Assembly: GCA_028713995.1 (NCBI GenBank)
Contig: JAQTNF010000044.1
Coordinates: 1-32,786, forward strand
Length of the DNA: 32,786 bases
Direction: 5' to 3'
Source: Deltaproteobacteria bacterium
GTDB taxonomy: Bacteria > Myxococcota_A > Polyangia > JAAYKL01
The position numbers and the translations under genes were made by a program. How positions within the stretch are numbered: the stretch's first letter is position 1; every line of letters starts with the position of its first letter. A model generated the notes under the pieces. The model saw only the letters and a list, made by a program, of their open reading frames with translations, searched no databases and was not told the DNA's origin. Below are positions 1 to 6,945 of this stretch, piece by piece.

Positions 1-375
1 CTGCTCCGTCTCGAAGAGCGTCCGTTGACGACTTGTCGGCTTGAACATGACCGATGATCGCAAATCGGATCATGAAAAGATATCGGAATCAGTGCCCGCG
101 AATGACTTTCTTCTCAGGAATCATGTGATGTGTCCTGACCCCTTTACCTTTATCTTGCCGGATCACCCGAATCCTTGGGCCGTGGTGCGTCCTGTGCCCG
201 GCGTTGCCGCCTCTCGCGACGTTGTCTCGACCTCGGACCGCTTCCCCGGCCGCCTGTTTGTCAGTTCACAGCCCTGTCTGTCGTTTGACGGCGCCGTTTG
301 TCCGGTGGGACCATCCTTCCATAGCGGAAAATTCCAGAAGGCGGCCGATGGACAAGGGCGGGATTCAGTGAGAGT
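1..375. other. Non-coding stretch with repeat-like debris
   Basis: I see no convincing gene here. One frame stays open from about 41 to 379, but its product has no recognisable domain, starts without a ribosome binding site and is rich in Pro, Ser and Arg. Positions 126-150 contain the string TGTCCTGACCCCTTTACC, a type of sequence I associate with repeats beside REP-associated tyrosine transposases. That association is from memory and is weak. Together with the inverted repeat further right, it suggests worn mobile-element or repeat debris. Confidence 0.3.
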
Positions 376-453
376 GTGAAGCTCTGGTCGGAGCCAATAT
401 TATCAGGAACTGACCCTCAACTCGACCAGTCGGGTGATGCGCATGCTCCAGTC

Positions 454-753
454 ATGATCCGGTGGGAGGAAGCTCGGACCGTGCTCGGGCAGCTCGAGGC
501 CGTGGCCGCGAAGCTCGGCGTGGAGGTGCGCTTCGAGGCGCTCGGGCAGGACGGGGATGCGGCGCCGACGCGCGGCGGGCTGTGCCGCGTGAAGGGCGAG
601 GACGTCATCTACGTCGACAGCCGCCTGAGCCCGCCAGACATGTGCCGTGTCCTGGCCGAGGCGCTCTCGCACTTCGACTTGAGCGACATGTTCATGCCGC
701 CGGCCGTGCGCCGTCTCGTGGAACGGGCGTCCGCGGTCGAACCCGAAGACTGA
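454..753 (+). CDS. Conserved-looking small hypothetical protein (99 aa)
   Basis: A 99-residue soluble, acidic protein whose function I do not recognise. It opens with MIRWEEARTVL, has an amphipathic helix and then a beta-rich core containing GGLCRVKGEDVIYVDSR, followed by helices around DMCRVLAEALSHFDLSD and MPPAVRRLVERA. This alternation of helices and strands, with third-position GC matching the neighbours, suggests a real gene. The ATG at 454 is preferred because the protein becomes well structured from there. The frame is open back to a GTG at 376, but the 26 extra residues look unstructured. No signal peptide or membrane segment is seen. It converges on the HD-GYP gene across a 332-base gap that holds a large inverted repeat. 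Confidence 0.6.
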   Translation: MIRWEEARTVLGQLEAVAAKLGVEVRFEALGQDGDAAPTRGGLCRVKGEDVIYVDSRLSPPDMCRVLAEALSHFDLSDMFMPPAVRRLVERASAVEPED

Positions 754-760
754 GAAGGAT

Positions 761-877
761 CAGACAAGATGAAACGGCCGGCTACCTGCGTAGGGACGCG
801 GGTTAGCCTTGGTATCGTTGGCACTCAACCGCGGCCAGAGCCGCAATACGGAGGAGCCGGCCGTTTCATCTTGTCTG
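761..877. repeat. Perfect 23-bp inverted repeat with 71-base spacer
   Basis: Positions 761-783 and 855-877 are exact reverse complements over 23 bases (core GATGAAACGGCCGGCT against AGCCGGCCGTTTCATC). The 71-base spacer is GC-rich, with no long internal symmetry. The element lies between two convergent genes, eight bases after the stop codon of the left gene. As RNA it would form a long hairpin on either strand, so it could act as a bidirectional terminator or transcript stabiliser. A small palindromic repeat element is equally possible. No T-run follows the arms. Confidence 0.75.
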
Positions 878-1072
878 TGCGACAGGGCTTCTTCGCCCGG
901 ACCCGCGTACTCAGAGCGAGGCAGCTCCCGACGGATCACTGTCATGCGGCCCTGCCATCGGCAACCCGCGAATCCTAGAGTGACTCGTCGTCGGTGCTTC
1001 CCAGCTCGCCCGTTGCTCGCGCTTTCTCGGGACGGGCCTCAGCTTCGCTCACATCCGAGATTGGGGGTTGAC

Positions 1073-1089
1073 GGGCCGCTTCATCCTAG
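1073..1089. repeat. Diverged third copy of the inverted-repeat arm
   Basis: GGGCCGCTTCATCCTAG matches the right arm of the 761-877 element at 12 of 17 positions and overlaps the stop codon of the HD-GYP gene. Read on the minus strand, both this copy and the left arm place a GATGAA-CGGCC string just after a stop codon. The rest of 878-1072 holds no gene that I can support. Confidence 0.3.
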
Positions 1090-2504
1090 AACAGGACCTC
1101 GGCCGTGGCGTTGACGCAGAGCTCCGCGGGCGGAACCGCGCGCGCGATGGTGCGTGCTCCTTGGGTCCCGAGATCGATTACGGTGCGCTGCCGCTCCTCA
1201 TTCCCGGCGTCGCCCCCGAGGATCCGGACGAGCGGCTTGCGAGGACCGTCGCCCGCGTCGCCGTGCCCCACCACGATGGCCTTCGAGCCGTCGTCGAGCT
1301 CCACCACTGTGCCCACCGGGAAAATCCCGAACGCGCGCAAAAACGCCCGCGCCACGCTCGGATCGAACTGCCGCCCCGCGCGGTGCAGGACGTGCTGGAC
1401 CGCCAGGTGGGGCGAGAGACGCTGCGCCGGATCGCGGTTCACCATGCGCTCGTAGAAGTGGGCGACGGCCACGATGCGCGCGAGGACCCCGGTCTCGAAG
1501 CCGCCGAAGTAGCCGTGCGCGTGCAGGTCGCAGCGGCCGGTGTAGAGCCCGACCTCGTAGGCGAAGACCGTCCAGGTGATGACCTGCTCGCTCAGGTTCG
1601 CGGCGCGCGTGAGGAGGCTCACGGAGCCGGGAATCTGCGGCTGCTCTCCGCCGCGTGTGCCGTCGTCTGGCGCGTCCTCGGTGCCGACGTCGTGCAGGAG
1701 CGCCGTCAGGCCGAGCGCCGAGAGCCGCTTCCTGTCGAGCCCGATCGCCTGCCCGAGCAGGATCGAGAAGATCGACACGTTGACGGGGTGGAAGAGGTGA
1801 TGCTCCTTTTCCCCGAAGTGGCAGCCGAGAGCCGTCGCGATTGCCCGGTTCTCCTCGGCCAGGTCCGCGGTCTTCTGGACGAGGCGCTTCAGCTTGGCGA
1901 GAGACGGGAGGCGCTCGCGCTTCGTCCGCCCCACCACGTCCGCGAGGGCCACGGCGAGCACCGCGTAGTTGCGCTGGGCGTCGCGCTTGAGCTCGATGAG
2001 CGGATCGACCTCCCCGGACTGCGGCCTGACCGCGATGCCGCCGATGGTCCGCCCGACGAGCGCCCGCTTGCGCTCCTCGGCGTCCTTCGCGAGCTCGGCC
2101 TGCCGCACGGCCTCGATGAACTGGATGAGGCCCTGGCCGTCGATGGACGCCGTGGCGGTGATGCTGCCCATGCCCAGGCGCCGGAACACCTCGACGAGGT
2201 ACTCCGCGCTCGTGAACGACGCGGAGTCGAGCCGGATCATGTTGTTGTTCACGAAGAAGCTGTCGCCCGACAGCTTGAGCGAGAAGTAACCGCCGCGGGA
2301 GACGTGCGTGTTCACGATGTGGACCATGCTCGCGAGCGGCTTCTTGAAGGCCTCGTTGTTCAGGTTGTGCATCATGGCCAGGCGGCACAGCACGAAGGTG
2401 GAGTTGAGCGCCCCTCGCGAGAGCGTCTGGACCTCGTCCACCTGGGTCTCGGCGAGCTGCGCAAGCGCCGCATCGAGCCCCGTGTCTGTCGGCCGGACGC
2501 CCAT
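1086..2504 (-). CDS. HD-GYP-type phosphohydrolase-like signalling protein, divergent
   Basis: A 472-aa cytoplasmic protein. Residues about 40-135 form a small alpha/beta module that also occurs in the adjacent HEAT protein. The HD domain spans roughly 225-420, with H271-D272 in LLHDVG and an upstream EHHLFHPVNVSI helix supplying further histidines. The C-terminal part (FDPSVARAFLRAFGIFPVGTVVELDDG) is typical of HD-GYP proteins. The GYP loop is degenerate: where HHE and DGxGYP are expected, the sequence is GRCDLHAHGYFGG. HD-GYP proteins usually hydrolyse cyclic di-GMP, but the altered loop leaves activity uncertain and a sensor role possible. The gene starts four bases after the HEAT-protein stop, so translational coupling is likely. 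Confidence 0.85.
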   Translation of the reverse strand: MGVRPTDTGLDAALAQLAETQVDEVQTLSRGALNSTFVLCRLAMMHNLNNEAFKKPLASMVHIVNTHVSRGGYFSLKLSGDSFFVNNNMIRLDSASFTSAEYLVEVFRRLGMGSITATASIDGQGLIQFIEAVRQAELAKDAEERKRALVGRTIGGIAVRPQSGEVDPLIELKRDAQRNYAVLAVALADVVGRTKRERLPSLAKLKRLVQKTADLAEENRAIATALGCHFGEKEHHLFHPVNVSIFSILLGQAIGLDRKRLSALGLTALLHDVGTEDAPDDGTRGGEQPQIPGSVSLLTRAANLSEQVITWTVFAYEVGLYTGRCDLHAHGYFGGFETGVLARIVAVAHFYERMVNRDPAQRLSPHLAVQHVLHRAGRQFDPSVARAFLRAFGIFPVGTVVELDDGSKAIVVGHGDAGDGPRKPLVRILGGDAGNEERQRTVIDLGTQGARTIARAVPPAELCVNATAEVLF

Positions 2505-2508
2505 GCCG

Positions 2509-4302
2509 TCACCCTTCCTTGGCCTTGTCGAGCAAGCCGATCGCCTGGCTGCACGAGGAGCGCAGGAGCGGGCTCGCCAGCATGCCGCGCGCCGCCTTCT
2601 CGAGCGCCCCGCGGGACTCGCGGTCGCCGAGGACCCCGAGCATGTACGCCGCGTAGGCGCGGGTCTCGTCGATGCGCGACCGCTTCAGGGGGTTGCTCTG
2701 CTCGAAGCATTCCCGGAAGAACGGGATCATGGCGGGTCCGCCCGCCGAGCCGAGCGCCAGAAACACGCGCCGCTTCTCGTCCTTGTCCGCGTACCCGAAG
2801 TCCTTGCCGCGCACGATCTCGGACAGGCGCTGCGCCACGGCCGGATCCGCGCCGCCCTTCTCGAGCCTTTTCAAGGCCGCGGTCCGCACGCGCGCGTTCT
2901 CGTCGCCGAGCGCCTTCATCAGCACGGCCTTGAGCTTGTCGGAGCGCGCGTCGCCTGTGGCCTCGATCACCTTCAGCCTGACCTCGGGGCGCGGGTGGGA
3001 GCCCGCGTCGAGCAGCACGTCGATGGCCTCCTTGGTCCCGATGCGCCCGAGCATGTACAGGATCTCCGCCAGCAACCGGTCGCCCGCGCAGGACAGCCTC
3101 GTGCGCAGGAGCTCGAGGCACTTCTCGCCATCGGCCGCGACGAGGTCCGACAGCCTGCGGCGGACCGAAGGGTCGCCGACCCGCTCGAGCGCGTCGAGGA
3201 TGTGGCCGCGCACGTCGCCGAGGAGCGAAAGCAGCGTGAGGACCCGGTCGGCCATGGGCTTCGCGTCCGGACCGTCCGAGGTCAGCATGGCGAGCAGCTT
3301 CGTCACCATCTCACCATCGCCGACCTGGGCCATCACGAGGCCCGCCGGCCTGGCGTGGGGGGAGCGCCCGCCGTCGTGGGCGGCGAGCTCACCGAAACGC
3401 GTGACGATGCCGATGGCCTGGTCGATGCCCGCGGGCGTCATGAGCCCGACGAAGAGCTGCCTGATGACGCGCAGCGCGCGCTCCACCTGCTCCCCATCCG
3501 GCTCCTGCACGATGAGGCGGTAAAGGATCTCGACGTACTTCTCGACGAGGTGCGGGTCGCCCGCGATGGCCTGCTCCCTGAGCGGGGCCGCGACAGCCTT
3601 CGAAAAGTGGAGGCCGCCGCCCGGCTGGGCGAGGGCCTCGATCTGGGCCACGCGGTTCGCCTCGTCCGACGTCGGCTTTTGCGGGGGAATCGCGCCGGTC
3701 GTCATCCGGCGTTCGCCGAGCGCGACGCGGATCCTGCGGTAGTCCTCGGTCCCGGCCGGCGCGTGCTCCTTGTCGCCCATGGTCTCGGCGAAGTCCGAGG
3801 CCACCACGAGCGCCGCGTGCACCGGCTCGAGGTCCCAGTGCAACGTGACCGTGTCGTCGTGCGCGAGCGTGCCGGCGCCCGTGCGCATCTGCAACACGTC
3901 GAGGAGGTTGTCGATCTCCGCACGGTCGATCCCGGGCTTGAGACGGAGCTGCACGACGCCGTCCTGGAACAGACGGAACGCGAAGTCGTCGCGCTGCCCC
4001 GCTCCGTCCGCGACGAGCGCCGCGTCGCACGACACCTTGGAGCCGTCCAGATCCAGCACCAGCTCGCCGTAGCGCCCGAGGAAATCCTTAACGACCTTCT
4101 CGAACTCCTCGCGGGCACGCTCCACGTTCATGTGCCTCGCCCCGAAGAGCCCGAGCGTCTTGACAACCTTGTCGAGGTGCCGCAGCGTCTCGCGCGCGAG
4201 CGCGATCTTTTCCGGGTTGGCGGTGGGGGGAGCGCCGGGGAGGCTCGGCCGGGAGGGCTCGGCCGCTCCGGGCTGCGAGGACTGTCTGTCCTTATTCTCC
4301 AT
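2509..4302 (-). CDS. HEAT-repeat protein with shared N-terminal sensory-like module
   Basis: A 597-aa soluble protein. The first 30 residues are Pro/Ser-rich and disordered. Residues about 35-140 form an alpha/beta module (helix, then ELVLDLDGSKVSCDAALV, helix, FQDGVVQLRLKPGIDRAEIDNLLDVLQ) that matches in pattern the N-terminus of the neighbouring HD-GYP protein. Residues about 230-597 are helical repeats, clearest at HPRPEVRLKVIEATGDARSD and DENARVRTAALKRLEKGG, typical of HEAT/PBS repeats that bind other proteins. There is no signal peptide and no membrane segment. It is the upstream partner of the HD-GYP gene in a tight two-gene operon, so I infer that the two act in one complex or pathway. 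The specific role is unknown. Confidence 0.8.
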   Translation of the reverse strand: MENKDRQSSQPGAAEPSRPSLPGAPPTANPEKIALARETLRHLDKVVKTLGLFGARHMNVERAREEFEKVVKDFLGRYGELVLDLDGSKVSCDAALVADGAGQRDDFAFRLFQDGVVQLRLKPGIDRAEIDNLLDVLQMRTGAGTLAHDDTVTLHWDLEPVHAALVVASDFAETMGDKEHAPAGTEDYRRIRVALGERRMTTGAIPPQKPTSDEANRVAQIEALAQPGGGLHFSKAVAAPLREQAIAGDPHLVEKYVEILYRLIVQEPDGEQVERALRVIRQLFVGLMTPAGIDQAIGIVTRFGELAAHDGGRSPHARPAGLVMAQVGDGEMVTKLLAMLTSDGPDAKPMADRVLTLLSLLGDVRGHILDALERVGDPSVRRRLSDLVAADGEKCLELLRTRLSCAGDRLLAEILYMLGRIGTKEAIDVLLDAGSHPRPEVRLKVIEATGDARSDKLKAVLMKALGDENARVRTAALKRLEKGGADPAVAQRLSEIVRGKDFGYADKDEKRRVFLALGSAGGPAMIPFFRECFEQSNPLKRSRIDETRAYAAYMLGVLGDRESRGALEKAARGMLASPLLRSSCSQAIGLLDKAKEG

Positions 4303-4360
4303 TTTCCATCCGGTCCAAATCGCGCATTCGAAGAGCTAACACACGGTATATAGCGAGAGT

Positions 4361-5062
4361 CTACCCGTTCCTTCGAGAGCTTAGCGAATAGGCGGCGAGG
4401 CCGACCACCAGCATGAGAACAAACAGCGGAAACGACACATCCGTTCCTGGAGCGACGATGGAACATCCGGAAGACGCATTGGAGTCGCCGTGCTCTGCGG
4501 AATCGGTGTCGCTATCTGTGTCGCCGCCGGTGTCCGTATCGCCGCCGCCACCGCACTCCATCTGGCTCCCACCGGTATCGGTCCAAGGCACACCGCCGTC
4601 AAACAGGGTGTCTCCGGGGTCGCCGTCGGACAGAATGCACCCTTCGACCGGGGTCGTGACCTCGATTTCGCCATAGTAGGCCACATAGTAGTATGGGGAC
4701 GAGCACCCTTCTTCCCAATCCCCGCACCCCCAAGGCACTGCCAAACCATAGCGATAGTCGCCCGGCGGCACGCACTCATCGACATATGCGGAAGTATAAT
4801 CGTCAGACTTGAAGCAGAAATCCGCCAACTTTACGACTGCATGCGAAGCGACATCCTGGCGCAGCATCCCGCCCGGTGTCGGGCATATCAGCCCTCCTGT
4901 TTCCCAGCCATAATAGTCGTCTCCGTATTCCTCATACACGTACACAGAATTCCCGACCGCCTTGATGTAGTAGTCCTGGTCCATGGCGCAATTGGCTCTG
5001 GCGGGAGCGTTCATCAGGAACAGAAGCATGGAACAGGCCACTGGGACCAAGATACGAATCAT
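4361..5062 (-). CDS. Secreted protein with MYXO-CTERM-like C-terminal sorting tag
   Basis: A 233-aa exported protein of unknown function. It has an N-terminal signal peptide (MIRILVPVACSMLLFL, likely cut after APARA). The mature domain is rich in Tyr, Asp and Cys. A Gly/Asp/Thr linker (GGGDTDTGGDTDSDTDS) follows, then a tail of the MYXO-CTERM kind: SGCS, a hydrophobic helix (FPLFVLMLVVGLAAYSL) and SSRRNG. In Myxococcus, such tails direct proteins to the cell surface through the T2SS. The ATG at 5062 is chosen because GAGAGGGA (5068-5075 on this strand) sits just before it; an upstream GTG at 5098 lacks such a site. It is divergent from the sigma-54 activator gene and shares its regulatory intergenic region. 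Confidence 0.75.
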   Translation of the reverse strand: MIRILVPVACSMLLFLMNAPARANCAMDQDYYIKAVGNSVYVYEEYGDDYYGWETGGLICPTPGGMLRQDVASHAVVKLADFCFKSDDYTSAYVDECVPPGDYRYGLAVPWGCGDWEEGCSSPYYYVAYYGEIEVTTPVEGCILSDGDPGDTLFDGGVPWTDTGGSQMECGGGGDTDTGGDTDSDTDSAEHGDSNASSGCSIVAPGTDVSFPLFVLMLVVGLAAYSLSSRRNG

Positions 5063-5211
5063 CGATTTCCCTCTCGATCTCACTTCCGACACGATCACGT
5101 CTGATAGTTAATAGTAACGCTGCGCCGGACGGCGCTCAAGGATGTTGTTTCGTCATTTCGGGATATTGGGGCAAGCTGGGGTTTTGGGCAAAGCCCACGA
5201 TGCCAGAATGT

Positions 5212-5226
5212 TTGCCGAATCGGCAA
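5212..5226. promoter_or_regulatory. Perfect 7-1-7 palindrome, putative activator site A
   Basis: TTGCCGA-A-TCGGCAA is a perfect inverted repeat about 145 bp before the sigma-54 activator start and 150 bp before the divergent MYXO-CTERM-like gene. The core TGCCGAATCGGCA recurs with two and three mismatches upstream of gspC (6782-6794 and 6824-6836). I infer an enhancer or operator, most likely for the activator itself. Confidence 0.6.
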
Positions 5227-5231
5227 TTGGA

Positions 5232-5244
5232 TGACATAATGTCA
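5232..5244. promoter_or_regulatory. Perfect 6-1-6 palindrome beside site A
   Basis: TGACAT-A-ATGTCA is a perfect inverted repeat whose centre is 19 bp from the centre of site A. It differs in sequence from site A, so a second DNA-binding protein is possible. No other clean copy was noticed in the window. Confidence 0.4.
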
Positions 5245-5329
5245 CAGATCATTCTCGAACCTGCCGAAAATGCGAGGGGACCAGTTGCAGAAGGCTCGTA
5301 ATATACTGTTTTTTCAACAGGTTATCGGA

Positions 5330-5345
5330 CGGATCGGCTTTTGCA
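5330..5345 (+). promoter_or_regulatory. Weak sigma-54-like promoter before the activator gene
   Basis: CGGATCGGCTTTTGCA has GG and GC with the correct 10-base spacing and a perfect TTGCA -12 box, but the -24 box beyond GG is poor. The predicted start at about 5356 would give a 15-base leader containing the AGGAGGA ribosome site (5360-5366). Site A is centred about 137 bp upstream, a normal enhancer distance. Autoregulation is an inference. Confidence 0.35.
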
Positions 5346-5370
5346 GGGTTTGGAGCTCCAGGAGGAACAG

Positions 5371-6744
5371 ATGCCCGAAAACCAGCCCACGATCCTGATT
5401 GTCGATGACGACAGGAACAACCTGCTGTCCCTGGAGAAGATATTCAACCGAGAGTCGATGAGGGTGCTCACCGCCCTCGACGGCAAGGAAGCCCTGGATC
5501 TCTGCCGGAGCCACGCGGTGGATGTGTTGCTCACGGACCTCATGATGCCCGGCATGGGCGGCAGCGATCTCCTGCAGGCCGTCAAGGCCGTGTCCCCGGA
5601 CACCGAGGTCGTGGTCATGACCGCGTACGGATCGGTCGAGTCCGCGGTGGAGGCGATGAAGAAGGGCGCCTACGATTTCGTCGAGAAGCCGCTCAAGCGC
5701 TCGGCCATCGTCAAGACCCTGCGCAAGGCCGCGGAGCGGCACTCGCTCGTGGTGGAGAACCGCACCCTGCGCACACGCCTCATGAAGTTCGAGAAGCGCA
5801 CGATCATCGGCAACAGCCCGGTCTTCCGCCGCACGCTCGAGGTGGCCATGCAGGCCGCGCCGTCTCGCGCCACCGTCCTCGTCGCGGGCGAGTCCGGCAC
5901 CGGCAAGGAGCTCGTGGCGCGGGCCGTGCACGAGTCCTCGAACCGGGCGAACCGGGCGTTCGTGGCGGTCAACTGCGCGGCCCTGCCCGAGACGATCATG
6001 GAGGCCGAGCTCTTCGGCTACGAGCGCGGCGCGTTCACCGGCGCGGTCGACCACCGCGACGGGCGCTTCAAGGCTGCGGACGGCGGGACGATCTTCCTCG
6101 ACGAGGTGGGCGAGATGAGCCTGGCCGTGCAGGTCAAGCTCCTGCGCGTGCTGCAGGAGAGCGAGTTCGAGCCGCTCGGCGGCAAGACGACGCGCGTCGA
6201 CGTGCGCGTGATCGCGGCCACCAACCGCGATCTCGAGGAGGAGGTGAAACGCGGCAGCTTCCGGGAGGACCTCTACTACCGGCTGAACGTCATCGTCATC
6301 ACCCTACCGCCCCTGCGCCAGCGCCTCGACGACGTGCCGCTCCTCGCCGACCACTTCCTCAACATCCACGCGGCCAGGAACGGCAAGGACATCCGCGGAA
6401 TCGCGCCTGACGCCATGGATCTTCTCACCAGCTACTACTGGCCCGGGAACGTGCGCGAGCTCGAGAACGTCATCGAGAGAGCCGTGGTGCTGACGCGCGG
6501 CAACACCATCGCGGTCGCGGATCTGCCGCCGCGCATCGCGGACGAGGAGCGCTTCCAGGGACAGATCACGGTTTCGATCGGCACGCCGCTCGAGGAGATC
6601 GAGCGACGCATGATCCGGGAGACCCTGCGCTACACCAAGGGGGACAAGCGTCTCGCCGCCCAGCTGCTCGGAATCGCAACCCGCACCATCTACCGCAAGC
6701 TCGAGGCCCTTGAGCCGGCGCCTGAATCCGACTCGGTCGTTTGA
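5371..6744 (+). CDS. NtrC-family sigma-54-dependent response regulator
   Basis: A 457-aa three-domain transcription activator. The receiver domain (about 5-120) has the acidic pocket D12-D13-D14, the phospho-acceptor D56 in [10 protein letters not shown]84 and K106. The AAA+ domain (about 145-385) carries Walker A GESGTGKE (173-180) and the GAFTGA sigma-54 contact loop (220-225). A Fis-type helix-turn-helix closes the protein (about 410-450, [18 protein letters not shown]). All key residues are present, so it should be an active phosphorylation-controlled activator. ATG 5371 is set by AGGAGGA at 5360-5366; the upstream TTG at 5341 is rejected. No sensor kinase is adjacent. Its position directly before a sigma-54 promoter and the T2SS operon implies that it controls secretion. 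Confidence 0.95.
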   Translation: MPENQPTILIVDDDRNNLLSLEKIFNRESMRVLTALDGKEALDLCRSHAVDVLLTDLMMPGMGGSDLLQAVKAVSPDTEVVVMTAYGSVESAVEAMKKGAYDFVEKPLKRSAIVKTLRKAAERHSLVVENRTLRTRLMKFEKRTIIGNSPVFRRTLEVAMQAAPSRATVLVAGESGTGKELVARAVHESSNRANRAFVAVNCAALPETIMEAELFGYERGAFTGAVDHRDGRFKAADGGTIFLDEVGEMSLAVQVKLLRVLQESEFEPLGGKTTRVDVRVIAATNRDLEEEVKRGSFREDLYYRLNVIVITLPPLRQRLDDVPLLADHFLNIHAARNGKDIRGIAPDAMDLLTSYYWPGNVRELENVIERAVVLTRGNTIAVADLPPRIADEERFQGQITVSIGTPLEEIERRMIRETLRYTKGDKRLAAQLLGIATRTIYRKLEALEPAPESDSVV

Positions 6745-6768
6745 GCCGGGCCGGCCGTTGTCGTTCCA

Positions 6769-6780
6769 TTCGATATCGAA
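6769..6780. promoter_or_regulatory. 12-bp palindrome upstream of the T2SS operon
   Basis: TTCGATATCGAA is a perfect inverted repeat adjoining site B (6782-6794). It differs from the TGCCGAAT family. It could be a separate operator or chance, so the call is tentative. Confidence 0.25.
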
Positions 6781-6781
6781 G

Positions 6782-6794
6782 TGCCGAATTGACA
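6782..6794. promoter_or_regulatory. Putative activator site B
   Basis: TGCCGAATTGACA matches 11 of 13 bases of the perfect palindrome core at 5213-5225. It is centred about 146 bp before the predicted T2SS transcription start, a usual enhancer distance for sigma-54 activators, and exactly 42 bp from site C. Confidence 0.5.
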
Positions 6795-6823
6795 CGTCGT
6801 CATTGTCCAAAAGACCGACTGAG

Positions 6824-6836
6824 TGCCAAATTGGCG
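6824..6836. promoter_or_regulatory. Putative activator site C
   Basis: TGCCAAATTGGCG matches 10 of 13 bases of the site A core and has its own perfect inverted repeat GCCAA-A-TTGGC. Its start is 42 bp from that of site B, about four helical turns, so two activator dimers would lie on the same DNA face. It is centred about 104 bp before the predicted start of transcription. Confidence 0.5.
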
Positions 6837-6907
6837 CCAGCGGTCGACACCTGTAACCGATAAGAACGTAACTATTCGAAATTACATCAAAAACAGTACA
6901 CTTGACA

Positions 6908-6923
6908 CGGCATGACACTTGCA
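6908..6923 (+). promoter_or_regulatory. Sigma-54 (-24/-12) promoter of the T2SS operon
   Basis: CGGCATGACACTTGCA fits the consensus TGGCAYG-N4-TTGCW at every position but the first, with the required GG-N10-GC spacing (GG 6909-6910, GC 6921-6922). Transcription would start near 6934, 12 bases before the gspC ATG at 6946. The NtrC-type activator is encoded immediately upstream and repeated palindromic sites lie about 100-150 bp before it. A TTGACA at 6903-6908 could be a sigma-70 -35 box, but no good -10 box follows at 17 bases. Confidence 0.75.
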
Positions 6924-6945
6924 TTCAATGTCGAGCAGCCCCGAC

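Noticed and set aside
41-379. Open frame of 112 codons at the left edge
   Set aside because: No ribosome site, no recognisable domain and biased composition. It overlaps repeat-like sequence.
384-429. CTGGTCG/CGACCAG hairpin with a 32-base loop
   Set aside because: A 7-bp stem with a long loop is expected by chance in sequence of this length and GC content.
1068-2933. Long plus-strand open frame opposite the HD-GYP and HEAT genes
   Set aside because: Antisense to two well-supported genes, Arg/Glu/Ala-rich and typical of GC-rich mirror frames.
5185-5197. TGGGC-AAA-GCCCA hairpin
   Set aside because: A five-pair stem with no T-run at a non-terminal position, too weak to call a terminator.
5285-5304. 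TTGCAG and TAATAT as a sigma-70 promoter before the activator gene
   Set aside because: The spacing of 8 bases is far too short for -35/-10 pairing.
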